Source: Ammonifex degensii KC4 (lineage in GTDB: Bacteria > Bacillota > Desulfotomaculia > Desulfotomaculales > Ammonificaceae). Taken from it: a stretch of DNA of 64,000 nt. The first letter of the stretch is position 1. Each line of letters opens with the position of its first letter. Shown piece after piece: positions 1 to 6,582 of this stretch. The notes under the pieces are model-generated. The model ran no database searches. It was not told the DNA's origin and was given only the letters and a program-made list of their open reading frames with translations. The stretch is taken from positions 186,001 through 250,000 of the forward strand of contig NC_013385.1 in the NCBI RefSeq assembly GCF_000024605.1, in the 5' to 3' direction. The position numbers were made by a program, and so were the translations under genes.

Positions 1-345
1 CGTCCAGGTCCCTCCTATACCGTAGACACGGTAAAGGAGTTCCGCCGGCTCTTCCCGCAGGCAGAAATCTTCTTCATCCTGGGGATGGATGCGCTGGCCG
101 AGTTTCTGACCTGGCACCGCGTAGAGGAGCTCTTGACGCTCTGTCACTTCGTGGTGGCTACGCGCCCGGGCTATCCCTCGGCAGTGAAAGGCGGACGAGG
201 ACGTAGGGTTACGGTGCTTCCGGTTCCAGGAGTAGCGGTTTCTTCCACGGAGATCCGGGAACGGGTCCGCGCAGGAAAGCCGATCAAGTATCTTCTGCCG
301 GAAGCCGTAGAGGAGTACATCTACGCCCACGGTTTGTACCAGTAA
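1..345 (+). CDS. nadD: Nicotinate-nucleotide adenylyltransferase, C-terminal part
   Basis: NadD joins nicotinate mononucleotide to AMP from ATP in NAD synthesis. The gene is cut by the window edge; the frame is open from base 1 and shows the last 114 residues. Visible family features are GPSYTVDTV near the start, the FFILGMDAL block (substrate-binding region), and the C-terminal SSTEIRERVRAGKPIKYLLP segment, where S(S/T)xIR is the conserved nucleotide-binding motif of this family. The stop is at 343-345. In Firmicutes nadD normally precedes yqeK and rsfS; here an RRM gene takes the yqeK place. Confidence 0.95.
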   Translation, partial: RPGPSYTVDTVKEFRRLFPQAEIFFILGMDALAEFLTWHRVEELLTLCHFVVATRPGYPSAVKGGRGRRVTVLPVPGVAVSSTEIRERVRAGKPIKYLLPEAVEEYIYAHGLYQ

Positions 346-405
346 AAGGCGCGGCGGAGGCAATCATCCTGCGAGAACCATATCGAGTCAAGAGAGGTGA
401 GGCAA

Positions 406-669
406 GTGGCGCGGACCCTGTATGTGGGCAACCTGCCGTGGTCGACGCAGGCGGAAGAGCTGGCGGAGATCTTCTCGGCCTACGGCGAGGTACTGTCCAG
501 CCGGATCATCGTTGACCGGCAAACAGGTCGTTCGCGGGGCTTCGGCTTCGTCGAGGTGCGCGACGAAGACGCGGAGGCCATGATTCGGGCTCTCAATGGG
601 GCCGAATATGGCGGGCGCGTGCTCGTAGTCAACGAAGCCCGTGAGCGGCAGAGCCGTCCTCGGCGCTAA
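406..669 (+). CDS. Single-RRM RNA-binding protein
   Basis: Small protein of 87 residues made almost entirely of one RNA recognition motif. RNP2 (LYVGNLPW) lies near residues 4-11 and RNP1 (RGFGFVEV) near 44-51, both with the aromatic residues that stack on RNA bases. A short basic tail (RERQSRPRR) follows. Proteins of this type in cyanobacteria and some anaerobes bind single-stranded RNA, some linked to cold or stress; targets are unknown here. I chose the GTG at 406 because AGGTGA at 395-400 is well spaced from it; the GTG at 397 would overlap that SD. It sits between nadD and rsfS. Confidence 0.9.
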   Translation: MARTLYVGNLPWSTQAEELAEIFSAYGEVLSSRIIVDRQTGRSRGFGFVEVRDEDAEAMIRALNGAEYGGRVLVVNEARERQSRPRR

Positions 670-693
670 CCGGAGGACGACAAACTAGGATTT

Positions 694-739
694 AAGGGGC
701 CAGGGGACGCTCAGAGAAAGAGCCGTCTTATGGCCCCTT
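694..739. repeat. Inverted repeat, 9 bp perfect arms
   Basis: AAGGGGCCA at 694-702 pairs exactly with TGGCCCCTT at 731-739 across a 28-base loop. It lies between the RRM gene and rsfS and is not followed by a clean T-run, so it is not a textbook terminator. It may be an mRNA-processing or attenuation hairpin. It overlaps the ATG at 730, which argues against that upstream start for rsfS. Confidence 0.5.
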
Positions 740-786
740 ATCCTCATATAGTAAAATTTTTAAAGCGAGGAGCGCGAGAGATTAAA

Positions 787-1143
787 GTGAATCCCCGGGA
801 AATAGTGGACCTCGTCATCGAGGCCGCTCAGGAAAAGAAAGGCTACGACATCCTGGCCCTAGAAGTGGGCAAGCTTCTCCCCCTATGTGACTACTTCGTG
901 ATCCTCAGCGGCAACAACCCCATTCAAGTGAAGGCCATAGCCGAGCACATAGAAGAGAGACTGGCTAAGCAGGGCGTAAACCTGCTTCACCGGGAAGGGT
1001 TTCAGGAAGGGCGCTGGGTTTTGCTCGATTTTGGCGATGTAGTGGTGCACGTCTTCCTGGAAGAGGAAAGGGAGTTTTACGGGCTGGAGCGCCTCTGGCG
1101 CGACGCGCCAGTGCTCAGGAAGGAAGCCGCCCAGCTCGGTTAA
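787..1143 (+). CDS. rsfS: Ribosome silencing factor RsfS (Iojap family)
   Basis: RsfS binds ribosomal protein L14 on the 50S subunit and blocks subunit joining when nutrients are short. From the GTG at 787 the protein has 118 residues, the usual family length, and begins MNPREIVDLVIEAAQEKK like other members. Conserved blocks are CDYFVILSGNN, REGFQEGRWVLLDFGDVVVHVF and the C-terminal YGLERLW. The longer frame from ATG 730 would start inside a hairpin and add 19 atypical residues. SD-like GCGAGGAG lies at 765-772. The M20 peptidase gene follows after 11 bp. Confidence 0.93.
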   Translation: MNPREIVDLVIEAAQEKKGYDILALEVGKLLPLCDYFVILSGNNPIQVKAIAEHIEERLAKQGVNLLHREGFQEGRWVLLDFGDVVVHVFLEEEREFYGLERLWRDAPVLRKEAAQLG

Positions 1144-1154
1144 GGAGGCTTTTT

Positions 1155-2420
1155 ATGATCGACCCGAATGTGTTGCAGGAAGTAGAGCGCCTGCGCGGCG
1201 AGATGGTGGAGACCCTGGTGGAGCTCATTAGGATACCCGCTTTAAGTCCGGATAACGGGGGCGAGGGGGAGCTCCGCAAGGCGGAGAAGCTGGAAGAAAT
1301 CATCCGCCGCTGGCCCTTCGACCGGATAGAGCGCTATGACGCCCCGGATCCCAGGGCTTTAAACGGTATACGCCCCAACCTCCTGGCCTACTACTACGGC
1401 GAGAGAGGAAAAGAGAGCCCCCGTTTGTGGATCCTCACCCACCTGGATGTAGTTCCCCCGGGCGACCTGGAAAAGTGGACAGAAACCTCTCCCTTTAACC
1501 CTTTGGTCAAGGAAGGTAAAGTTTACGGCCGGGGAAGCGAAGATAACGGGCAGAGCCTGGTAGCCTCCCTTTACGCGGTGAAGGCGCTCATGAACCTGGG
1601 TCTCAGGCCCAAGCGGACCTTCGTCTTAGCCTTCGTCAGCGACGAGGAGACGGGTAACAGGTACGGCATTGAGTGGCTCATAAAGAACCACCCGGAGCTT
1701 TTCCACCGGGAGGATCTGGTCCTAGTGCCCGACGGGGGAGACCGGGAAGGAATTTTCATCGAGATCGCCGAGAAAAGCCTTCTCTGGCTGAAAATCAGGG
1801 TAGAGGGAAAGCAGGTGCACGGAAGCACCCCCCACAAGGGGTTTAACGCCTTTCGGGTAGCCCTGGACTACGCCTCCTCTCTCGACCGGCTGCTTCATGA
1901 GAAGTATGCCGATAAAGACGAACTCTTCGAGCTCCCGGTGAGTTCCTTCGAGCCCACCATGGGGAAAAGCTTGAGCGATGCCCCCAACATAATCCCCGGC
2001 GAAGTGGAAATCGTCTTCGATTGCCGTGTACTTCCCCGCTACCGGCTGGACGACATTCTGAGAGAGGCCGAGGAGCTGGCGAGGCAGATCGAAGCCAGGC
2101 ACCGGAAGGAAATAGGGGAAAAGGTTCTTCCCCGGATAAAGCTTGAGGTCTTGCAGCGGGTGGAGTCCCCTGCCACTTTAGCCGACAGCCAGATAGTAAA
2201 GCTCCTCCGCCGAGCCATAAAGGAACTCAGGGGCAAAGAGGCCAAGGTAGGAGGCATCGGGGGAGGAACCTTTGCCGCCTATTTCCGGAGGCTCGGCATC
2301 CCGGCGGCGGTCTGGGGCACTTTTGATGAACTGGCCCATCAGCCCAACGAGTACGCCCGGATCGACAACTTGGTGGAAGACGCCAAGGTCATGGCCTACC
2401 TGGGCCTTTCCGCAGATTAG
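1155..2420 (+). CDS. M20 family metallopeptidase (ArgE/DapE/carnosinase type)
   Basis: Zinc-dependent amide hydrolase of 421 residues; members remove acyl groups or cleave dipeptides in the cytoplasm. Metal and catalytic motifs are visible: LTHLDVVPPG (His ligand and Asp, near residue 95-104), GRGSEDNGQ (Asp ligand), SDEETGN (catalytic Glu and Glu ligand), and a C-terminal HQPNEY with the last His ligand. The dimerisation domain lies between about residues 210 and 320. The exact substrate cannot be read from sequence. Start ATG 1155 has a strong AAGGAGG. Its stop codon TAG (2418-2420) lies inside the target duplication of the IS element that follows. Confidence 0.9.
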   Translation: MIDPNVLQEVERLRGEMVETLVELIRIPALSPDNGGEGELRKAEKLEEIIRRWPFDRIERYDAPDPRALNGIRPNLLAYYYGERGKESPRLWILTHLDVVPPGDLEKWTETSPFNPLVKEGKVYGRGSEDNGQSLVASLYAVKALMNLGLRPKRTFVLAFVSDEETGNRYGIEWLIKNHPELFHREDLVLVPDGGDREGIFIEIAEKSLLWLKIRVEGKQVHGSTPHKGFNAFRVALDYASSLDRLLHEKYADKDELFELPVSSFEPTMGKSLSDAPNIIPGEVEIVFDCRVLPRYRLDDILREAEELARQIEARHRKEIGEKVLPRIKLEVLQRVESPATLADSQIVKLLRRAIKELRGKEAKVGGIGGGTFAAYFRRLGIPAAVWGTFDELAHQPNEYARIDNLVEDAKVMAYLGLSAD

Positions 2421-3571
2421 CCTCTGTTTCTGTATTGAGCCAGGGTTTCGTTCACAGCGAGGCTTTCATTTTTGGGTGGGTAATCCCACGGGAGAGTAGA
2501 GAGTTTGTAGGCATCGAAGATGTGCGGAGCCAGGTGATCCAGGACTACCACCGGCATAGCCCCTATAGCCGGATGGTAGTGGGAAAGCGAGGTCGCTATT
2601 TCCATAGGAGTTTTCCCGTTCAGTTCCCGGCCCAGATGTGGACGCTGGTAGTTGTAGTAAAGGATCCACCTCTGGGCAGAGATAAGGAAATCCTTCTGGC
2701 TTCTGATACCTGCCAGGTAGGGGATGTAGAACTCTTCATCGTCGGTGCGGTGTGATCTTTCTACATAGCCGTTGGCTTCTTTTCTGCCTGCGGGTATGTT
2801 AAGCAGCTGGCAGTCAAGGCGAGAGAAGATAAGGGACATGAGTTTACGCTTTCTCGAGTTAGGAGGGCCACCGAACTCCGAGCCATTATCGGTCTGGATA
2901 AAGATTGTTTGATTAAGGCCGAAGGTTTTAAGCCAGTTTGCCAGGAGCACAAGGAAAGCGATTCCGTTGGCGAAAGAGAGGGAGTAGGCGAAGGCTATGA
3001 ACCGGACCCTTGTTCGGACATCGATAGCGGTGAACTGGTAACGGGGCAGGCGGTTTTTCAGAATAGAGGAGTAGGCTGCGGCTGGGAGGGTTGTCTTATC
3101 GGCTATGTGCTTTACATCGACCTGCCAGAAGGAGAAGGGGGCGAAGGCCTGCACGTCGGTCCAGTATTTTCGGGAGCCTGTTTTGCTTTGGCGTTTGCGG
3201 CAGCGGATGTGGTGGCGTTTGAGGATATTTCGTATGGTGTAGGGGGAGAGCTTAATTTTAAGGCTTTGGTACAGGAGGGAGGCGAGGCGTTTAGGGCCCA
3301 GGTTAGTTTCCTGAGCGAGTTTTACGACTAGGGCTTCGAGTTCTTGAGGGGTACGGTTGGGCATTCTTTTTTTGGGGCCGCGAGGGAGGATACAACCGGA
3401 CAAGTTTCCGCCGGATTCGTTTAGGCGTTTGCGCAGTTTATAGATCCAGCGGACGGAGCAGCCCATTATGCGGGCTACCTCTTTAGGGCTACAGGTGGTG
3501 AGGAGGGAGGCCACGGTTTGGGCGATTGCCTGGGGGTTTCCGCTCCTCTTAAGTTGCTGGTATAATGTCAT
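2417..3571 (-). CDS. IS481-type DDE transposase, copy 1 (intact)
   Basis: Transposase of 384 residues, the only gene of the element. An N-terminal helix-turn-helix (about residues 10-55, RIMGCSVRWIYKLRKRL) is followed by a second HTH-like block (85-125) and an RNase H-fold integrase core. The likely DDE triad is D152 (WQVDVKH), D228 (IQTDNGSEFG) and E271 (NGYVERSHR), followed by NYQRPH. The start ATG at 3571 is preceded by AAAGGAGG about 12 nt away. The reading frame has no stop inside the element: it crosses the left end at 2431 and stops in the target duplication, adding RNRG from host DNA. Confidence 0.93.
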   Translation of the reverse strand: MTLYQQLKRSGNPQAIAQTVASLLTTCSPKEVARIMGCSVRWIYKLRKRLNESGGNLSGCILPRGPKKRMPNRTPQELEALVVKLAQETNLGPKRLASLLYQSLKIKLSPYTIRNILKRHHIRCRKRQSKTGSRKYWTDVQAFAPFSFWQVDVKHIADKTTLPAAAYSSILKNRLPRYQFTAIDVRTRVRFIAFAYSLSFANGIAFLVLLANWLKTFGLNQTIFIQTDNGSEFGGPPNSRKRKLMSLIFSRLDCQLLNIPAGRKEANGYVERSHRTDDEEFYIPYLAGIRSQKDFLISAQRWILYYNYQRPHLGRELNGKTPMEIATSLSHYHPAIGAMPVVVLDHLAPHIFDAYKLSTLPWDYPPKNESLAVNETLAQYRNRG

Positions 3572-3697
3572 CGGGTGGGGTTCCTCCTTTCTTTAAGGTA
3601 CACTTGCCAGAAGTGTAGAAGGGAGGGGATCCCCACCCTCTTTAATACGCTCTTCAACTTCAAAAACCTCTGTGAACGAAACTCTGGCCCTTCTACA
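2431..3697 (-). mobile_element. IS481-family-like insertion sequence, copy 1 (1267 bp)
   Basis: Ends were set by comparison with the second copy at 30751-32018. It begins TGTATTGAG and ends CTTCTACA, giving TGTA...TACA termini with imperfect inverted repeats of 27/28 bp sharing the core GTTTCGTTCACAG. It is flanked by a perfect 15-bp target duplication, ATTAGCCTCTGTTTC, at 2416-2430 and 3698-3712. TGT..ACA ends, one DDE gene and a long duplication fit the IS481 family. It sits between the M20 gene stop and the promoter of the tRNA operon, leaving both intact. Confidence 0.93.
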
Positions 3698-3716
3698 ATT
3701 AGCCTCTGTTTCATGC

Positions 3717-3745
3717 TTGACTTTGCCGGGGGCTTGAGCTATATT
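3717..3745 (+). promoter_or_regulatory. Sigma-A promoter of the tRNA operon
   Basis: TTGACT at 3717-3722, a 17-bp spacer, then TATATT at 3740-3745, ending 13 nt before the first tRNA. The IS copy 1 target duplication ends only 4 nt upstream of the -35 box. Confidence 0.85.
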
Positions 3746-3758
3746 TAATATTGGCTGC

Positions 3759-3836
3759 GGAGCTGTGGTGTAGCCTGGTTAACATACCTGCCTGTCACGC
3801 AGGAGATCGCGGGTTCAAATCCCGTCAGCTCCGCCA
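3759..3836 (+). tRNA. tRNA-Asp (GTC)
   Basis: Full cloverleaf: acceptor GGAGCTG pairs with CAGCTCC, anticodon arm CCTGC-CTGTCAC-GCAGG carries GTC, T-arm GCGGG-TTCAAAT-CCCGT, discriminator G and encoded CCA. First of three tRNAs. Confidence 0.97.
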
Positions 3837-3841
3837 TAAAT

Positions 3842-3917
3842 GCCACGGTAGCTCAGGTGGTAGAGCAGAGGACTGAAAATCCTCGTGTCGGCGGTTCGAC
3901 TCCGTCCCGTGGCACCA
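3842..3917 (+). tRNA. tRNA-Phe (GAA)
   Basis: Acceptor GCCACGG pairs with CCGTGGC, anticodon arm GAGGA-CTGAAAA-TCCTC carries GAA, T-loop TTCGACT, discriminator A and encoded CCA. It lies 5 nt after tRNA-Asp. Confidence 0.97.
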
Positions 3918-3940
3918 GAACTTTAAACTTCGAGGAACGG

Positions 3941-4015
3941 GCGGAAGTGGCTCAGTGGTAGAGCATCGCCTTGCCAAGGCGAGGGTCGCGGGTTCGAATC
4001 CCGTCTTCCGCTCCA
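3941..4015 (+). tRNA. tRNA-Gly (GCC)
   Basis: Acceptor GCGGAAG pairs with CTTCCGC, anticodon arm TCGCC-TTGCCAA-GGCGA carries GCC, T-arm GCGGG-TTCGAAT-CCCGT, discriminator T and encoded CCA. Last of the tRNA operon, followed by a terminator. Confidence 0.97.
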
Positions 4016-4028
4016 AATAAGCAAACCG

Positions 4029-4060
4029 AGGCTTTCCGGGCAGACCCGGAAAGCCTTTTT
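4029..4060 (+). terminator. Intrinsic terminator of the tRNA operon
   Basis: GGCTTTCCGGG (4030-4040) pairs perfectly with CCCGGAAAGCC (4045-4055), loop CAGA, followed by TTTTT. From here to 4244 I see no recognisable element except the SD of the next gene. Confidence 0.92.
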
Positions 4061-4244
4061 AATTTTCTAAGGTACCGGGGGCGATGCTCTTGGTCGGGTC
4101 GACTATTTGTCGTTTTGAGGAAGGAATGAAGGTCGGGTGGCCTGAATCACTTCAGCAAGTGCCGAATTGTTCCGAAGGAAATTGTAGAAAAACGTTGAAA
4201 GAAGAACTTGGAAATAATTTCGGCCTGGCCAGGAGGTGGGGGTT

Positions 4245-5366
4245 TTGCGGCGGGTGCCGGTGGACTTACTGCGACCGGGGATGAGGGTCGGGCGGGCGTT
4301 ATATAGCTCCACTGGTCAGCTGCTGGTGAATGCTGGGACACGGCTTACGGAGAAGGTGATCAACCGCTTACGCCTCTTAGGTATCTCCGCCATCTACGTG
4401 GAGGACGGCTTCCTCGATGATGTAGAAGTAAAGGATATTATCTCCGAAGAGTTGCGCTTACAGGCACTCGTAAGAGTTAGAGAGTTTTTTGAAAACCCGC
4501 CGCAAGGTGCCGGCCGGGCCGTCATCAGAGTCAAAGCGGTGGTGGACACTGTAAAGGATTTGGTGGACGAGCTTTTGAGCTCCCCTAAAGTGGTTGTGAG
4601 TCTGGTTGACGTGCGGGCGCTAGATGATTATACCTTCGGGCACAGCGTGAATGTCTGCCTCCTCTCCCTCCTCACAGGCATTTCCCTGGGTTATGATCGC
4701 AAAGGGCTTATCGCTTTAGGCGTGGGGGCTTTGCTGCACGACGTGGGGAAGTCTAAGATTCCCCCGGAGATACTGCAGAAGCCGGGGAAGCTTACTCCTG
4801 AGGAGTTTGCTCTGGTCAAGTCGCACACGGTATTGGGTTACCAGTTGCTAAGGAAAGCAGGGATCGAGAGCGCTGCCTGTGTGGTGGCCTATCAGCACCA
4901 CGAGCGGTACTTGGGGCAAGGCTACCCGCAAGGGCTGAAAGGCAAGGAAATTCATGAGTTCGCTGCTATCTGTGGGGTGGCGGATGTCTTCGACGCTCTT
5001 ACGGCCGACAGATGTTATCGACGGGCCTATCCGGTGCACGAGGCCTACGAATTCATTGCCGGCGCGGGTAATTTTCTTTTTGACTACCGGATAGTGCAGG
5101 CTTTTTTGGAGAATATTGCGGCTTACCCGGTGGGCACTGTGGTTCGCCTATCTTCCGGAGCAGTGGGAGTGGTAACGGGGACCAAAAGGGGAGCCACCCT
5201 GCGTCCCCGGGTGCGCCTCTTTTTCGACGCCGAAGGAGCTCGTCTTGACCCTCAGGAGATCGACTTGAGCGAGGAAAGGAGTATCACCATTACAGAGGTT
5301 ATTTCGGAAGAAGAATGGCAGAAAATGTTGAGAGTCGCAGGCGCTTCGGCCGCCGAAGCTGAATAG
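4245..5366 (+). CDS. HD-GYP domain cyclic-di-GMP phosphodiesterase
   Basis: Predicted hydrolase of cyclic di-GMP, the second messenger that switches between motile and sessile life. Of 373 residues, the first 60 form the DUF3391-like lead domain often fused to HD-GYP (PVDLLRPGMRVGRAL). The HD-GYP core (about 110-300) shows GHSVNVCLL, LLHDVGKSKIP (HD metal ligands), KSHTVLGYQLL, and HHERYLGQGYPQGLKG, the signature HHExxxGxGYPxGL. A DFDxLT-like block (ADVFDALTADR) follows. There is no transmembrane segment, so it is cytoplasmic. TTG 4245 was chosen because AGGAGG at 4231-4236 lies 8 nt upstream. No promoter is clear. Confidence 0.92.
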   Translation: MRRVPVDLLRPGMRVGRALYSSTGQLLVNAGTRLTEKVINRLRLLGISAIYVEDGFLDDVEVKDIISEELRLQALVRVREFFENPPQGAGRAVIRVKAVVDTVKDLVDELLSSPKVVVSLVDVRALDDYTFGHSVNVCLLSLLTGISLGYDRKGLIALGVGALLHDVGKSKIPPEILQKPGKLTPEEFALVKSHTVLGYQLLRKAGIESAACVVAYQHHERYLGQGYPQGLKGKEIHEFAAICGVADVFDALTADRCYRRAYPVHEAYEFIAGAGNFLFDYRIVQAFLENIAAYPVGTVVRLSSGAVGVVTGTKRGATLRPRVRLFFDAEGARLDPQEIDLSEERSITITEVISEEEWQKMLRVAGASAAEAE

Positions 5367-5429
5367 AGCCGGGGGGTAGAAAGCAAGCTATGGTCTAGGG
5401 AAGTTTTGAGGGGTAATGGGGGAAGGCAT

Positions 5430-6506
5430 ATGGAGATGACCGAGAGGCAGAGGAGAGCTCTGTACGCGCTGGTGGGGTGTTTGGCGCTTCTGTTCCTGGG
5501 CGCGGGAATAGGGGCGATGCGCAAGCCGGCGGTGCCGGCGCCGCTTTACCGGCCGAAGGTGGTGGCCTTTTACGTGGACGAGCCGGGACATCCCACCGAT
5601 TCGTTCCCTTCGCTCAAAGCCCATGGCCGCCTGGTGGATGAGATTTCTCCTCTTTGGTATAGCATCATGCCCGACGGAAGTCTGGACGTCAAAGTGAATC
5701 GTGAGGCTTTAAGGGTGGCCAGGTCTTACGGCTTGCGGGTGGTGCCGCTTATAAACGTGGGTAAGAACGACGATACCTTCCTGCGGGATCCCGCCGTGCG
5801 CGACCGGACCATTGCCAATATAGTGGATGTAGTAAAGAGAGAGGGGTACGACGGGATCAATTTGGACGTGCAGCTCATGCCGGTAGACGGTAAAAACTTC
5901 GCCCACGACCGCGACCTGCTCACTGACTTTGTCCGCAGGCTGCGGGATGCCCTCAAGCCCATGGGTAAGACGCTTGCTGTCTCGGTAGTGCCGCACGTAC
6001 AGGTATCTCCTGAAGTTTCGGGTATTTACGACTACGGAGCGCTGGCCCAGTTGGTGGACAAGGTGGCGCTTATGACCTACGACCGCCACCAAGACTCGAG
6101 CCCTCCTGGTCCGGTAGCCCCTTTCGGTTGGGTGGAGGACAATATCAAGGAGGCACTGAACCAGGGGTTCAGGCGCGAGCAGATTTTACTAGGTATTGCT
6201 ACTTATGGCTATGACTGGCCAGCGGGGCGGGCAGGCGGGTTTTCCCGCCCCACCAAGGATATAATGGAACATGCTTCTCGGTTAGGCGTGCCGGTAAAGT
6301 GGAGCGATCAATACCAGGAACCCTACTATATCTACACAGCGCCCAACGGCAAACAGCGGGAAATATGGTTCGAAAACAGCTATACTTTCCGGCAGAAAAT
6401 TGAACTCATGAAGAAGTATCGGCTGGCAGGAATTGCCATCTGGCGGCTAGGATTTGAAGAAAAGCACTTCTGGGATGCGCTTAAGCGGCACTTCCCCGGA
6501 AAATGA
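5430..6506 (+). CDS. Exported GH18-like protein with altered catalytic motif
   Basis: Protein of 358 residues with an N-terminal membrane anchor or signal (about residues 10-32, ALYALVGCLALLFLGAGIGA) and a glycoside hydrolase 18 TIM barrel like the spore-associated YaaH/SleL lysins. Family landmarks are VAFYVDE (strand 1), GYDGINLDVQ (strand 4), ALMTYDRHQ (strand 6), GIATYGYDW (strand 7) and GIAIWRLG (strand 8). The catalytic motif DGxDxDxE reads DGINLDVQ here, so the proton-donating Glu is Gln (about residue 148). It may bind glycans without cutting them, or use another residue. ATG 5430 has GGGGGAAGG upstream; ATG 5436 is possible. Confidence 0.85.
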   Translation: MEMTERQRRALYALVGCLALLFLGAGIGAMRKPAVPAPLYRPKVVAFYVDEPGHPTDSFPSLKAHGRLVDEISPLWYSIMPDGSLDVKVNREALRVARSYGLRVVPLINVGKNDDTFLRDPAVRDRTIANIVDVVKREGYDGINLDVQLMPVDGKNFAHDRDLLTDFVRRLRDALKPMGKTLAVSVVPHVQVSPEVSGIYDYGALAQLVDKVALMTYDRHQDSSPPGPVAPFGWVEDNIKEALNQGFRREQILLGIATYGYDWPAGRAGGFSRPTKDIMEHASRLGVPVKWSDQYQEPYYIYTAPNGKQREIWFENSYTFRQKIELMKKYRLAGIAIWRLGFEEKHFWDALKRHFPGK

Positions 6507-6525
6507 GAAGTTTTTAAAAAGTTTT

Positions 6526-6556
6526 ACGGTCTTGGCGAAAGCCAGGACCGTATTTT
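6526..6556 (+). terminator. Intrinsic terminator after the GH18-like gene
   Basis: An 11-bp stem with a GAAA tetraloop: ACGGTCTTGGC (6526-6536) pairs with GCCAGGACCGT (6541-6551) with one G-T pair, followed by ATTTT. The T-run is short, so termination may be partial. Confidence 0.75.
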
Positions 6557-6561
6557 ATAAT
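6532..6561 (+). promoter_or_regulatory. Probable sigma-A promoter of the htrA-type gene, inside a hairpin
   Basis: TTGGCG at 6532-6537 and a perfect TATAAT at 6556-6561 with an 18-bp spacer. The -35 box lies in the left arm of the preceding terminator and the -10 box in its T-run, so terminator and promoter share the same bases. The gene starts at 6583. Confidence 0.6.
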
Positions 6562-6582
6562 GCCGAACAGGGGGGTGGGAAA

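Noticed and set aside
2435-3331. Plus-strand open frames of 106 and 140 residues inside IS copy 1, repeated at 30755-31652
   Set aside because: They lie antisense to the transposase, lack SD sites and match no family; their duplication simply follows the IS.
3825-4016. Open frame on the minus strand of 63 residues containing GFEPATLALARRCSTTEPLPP
   Set aside because: It is the antisense of the tRNA-Phe and tRNA-Gly genes, a well-known false protein.
4061-4244. Possible cyclic-di-GMP riboswitch before the HD-GYP gene
   Set aside because: No GEMM core motif or paired arms could be found.
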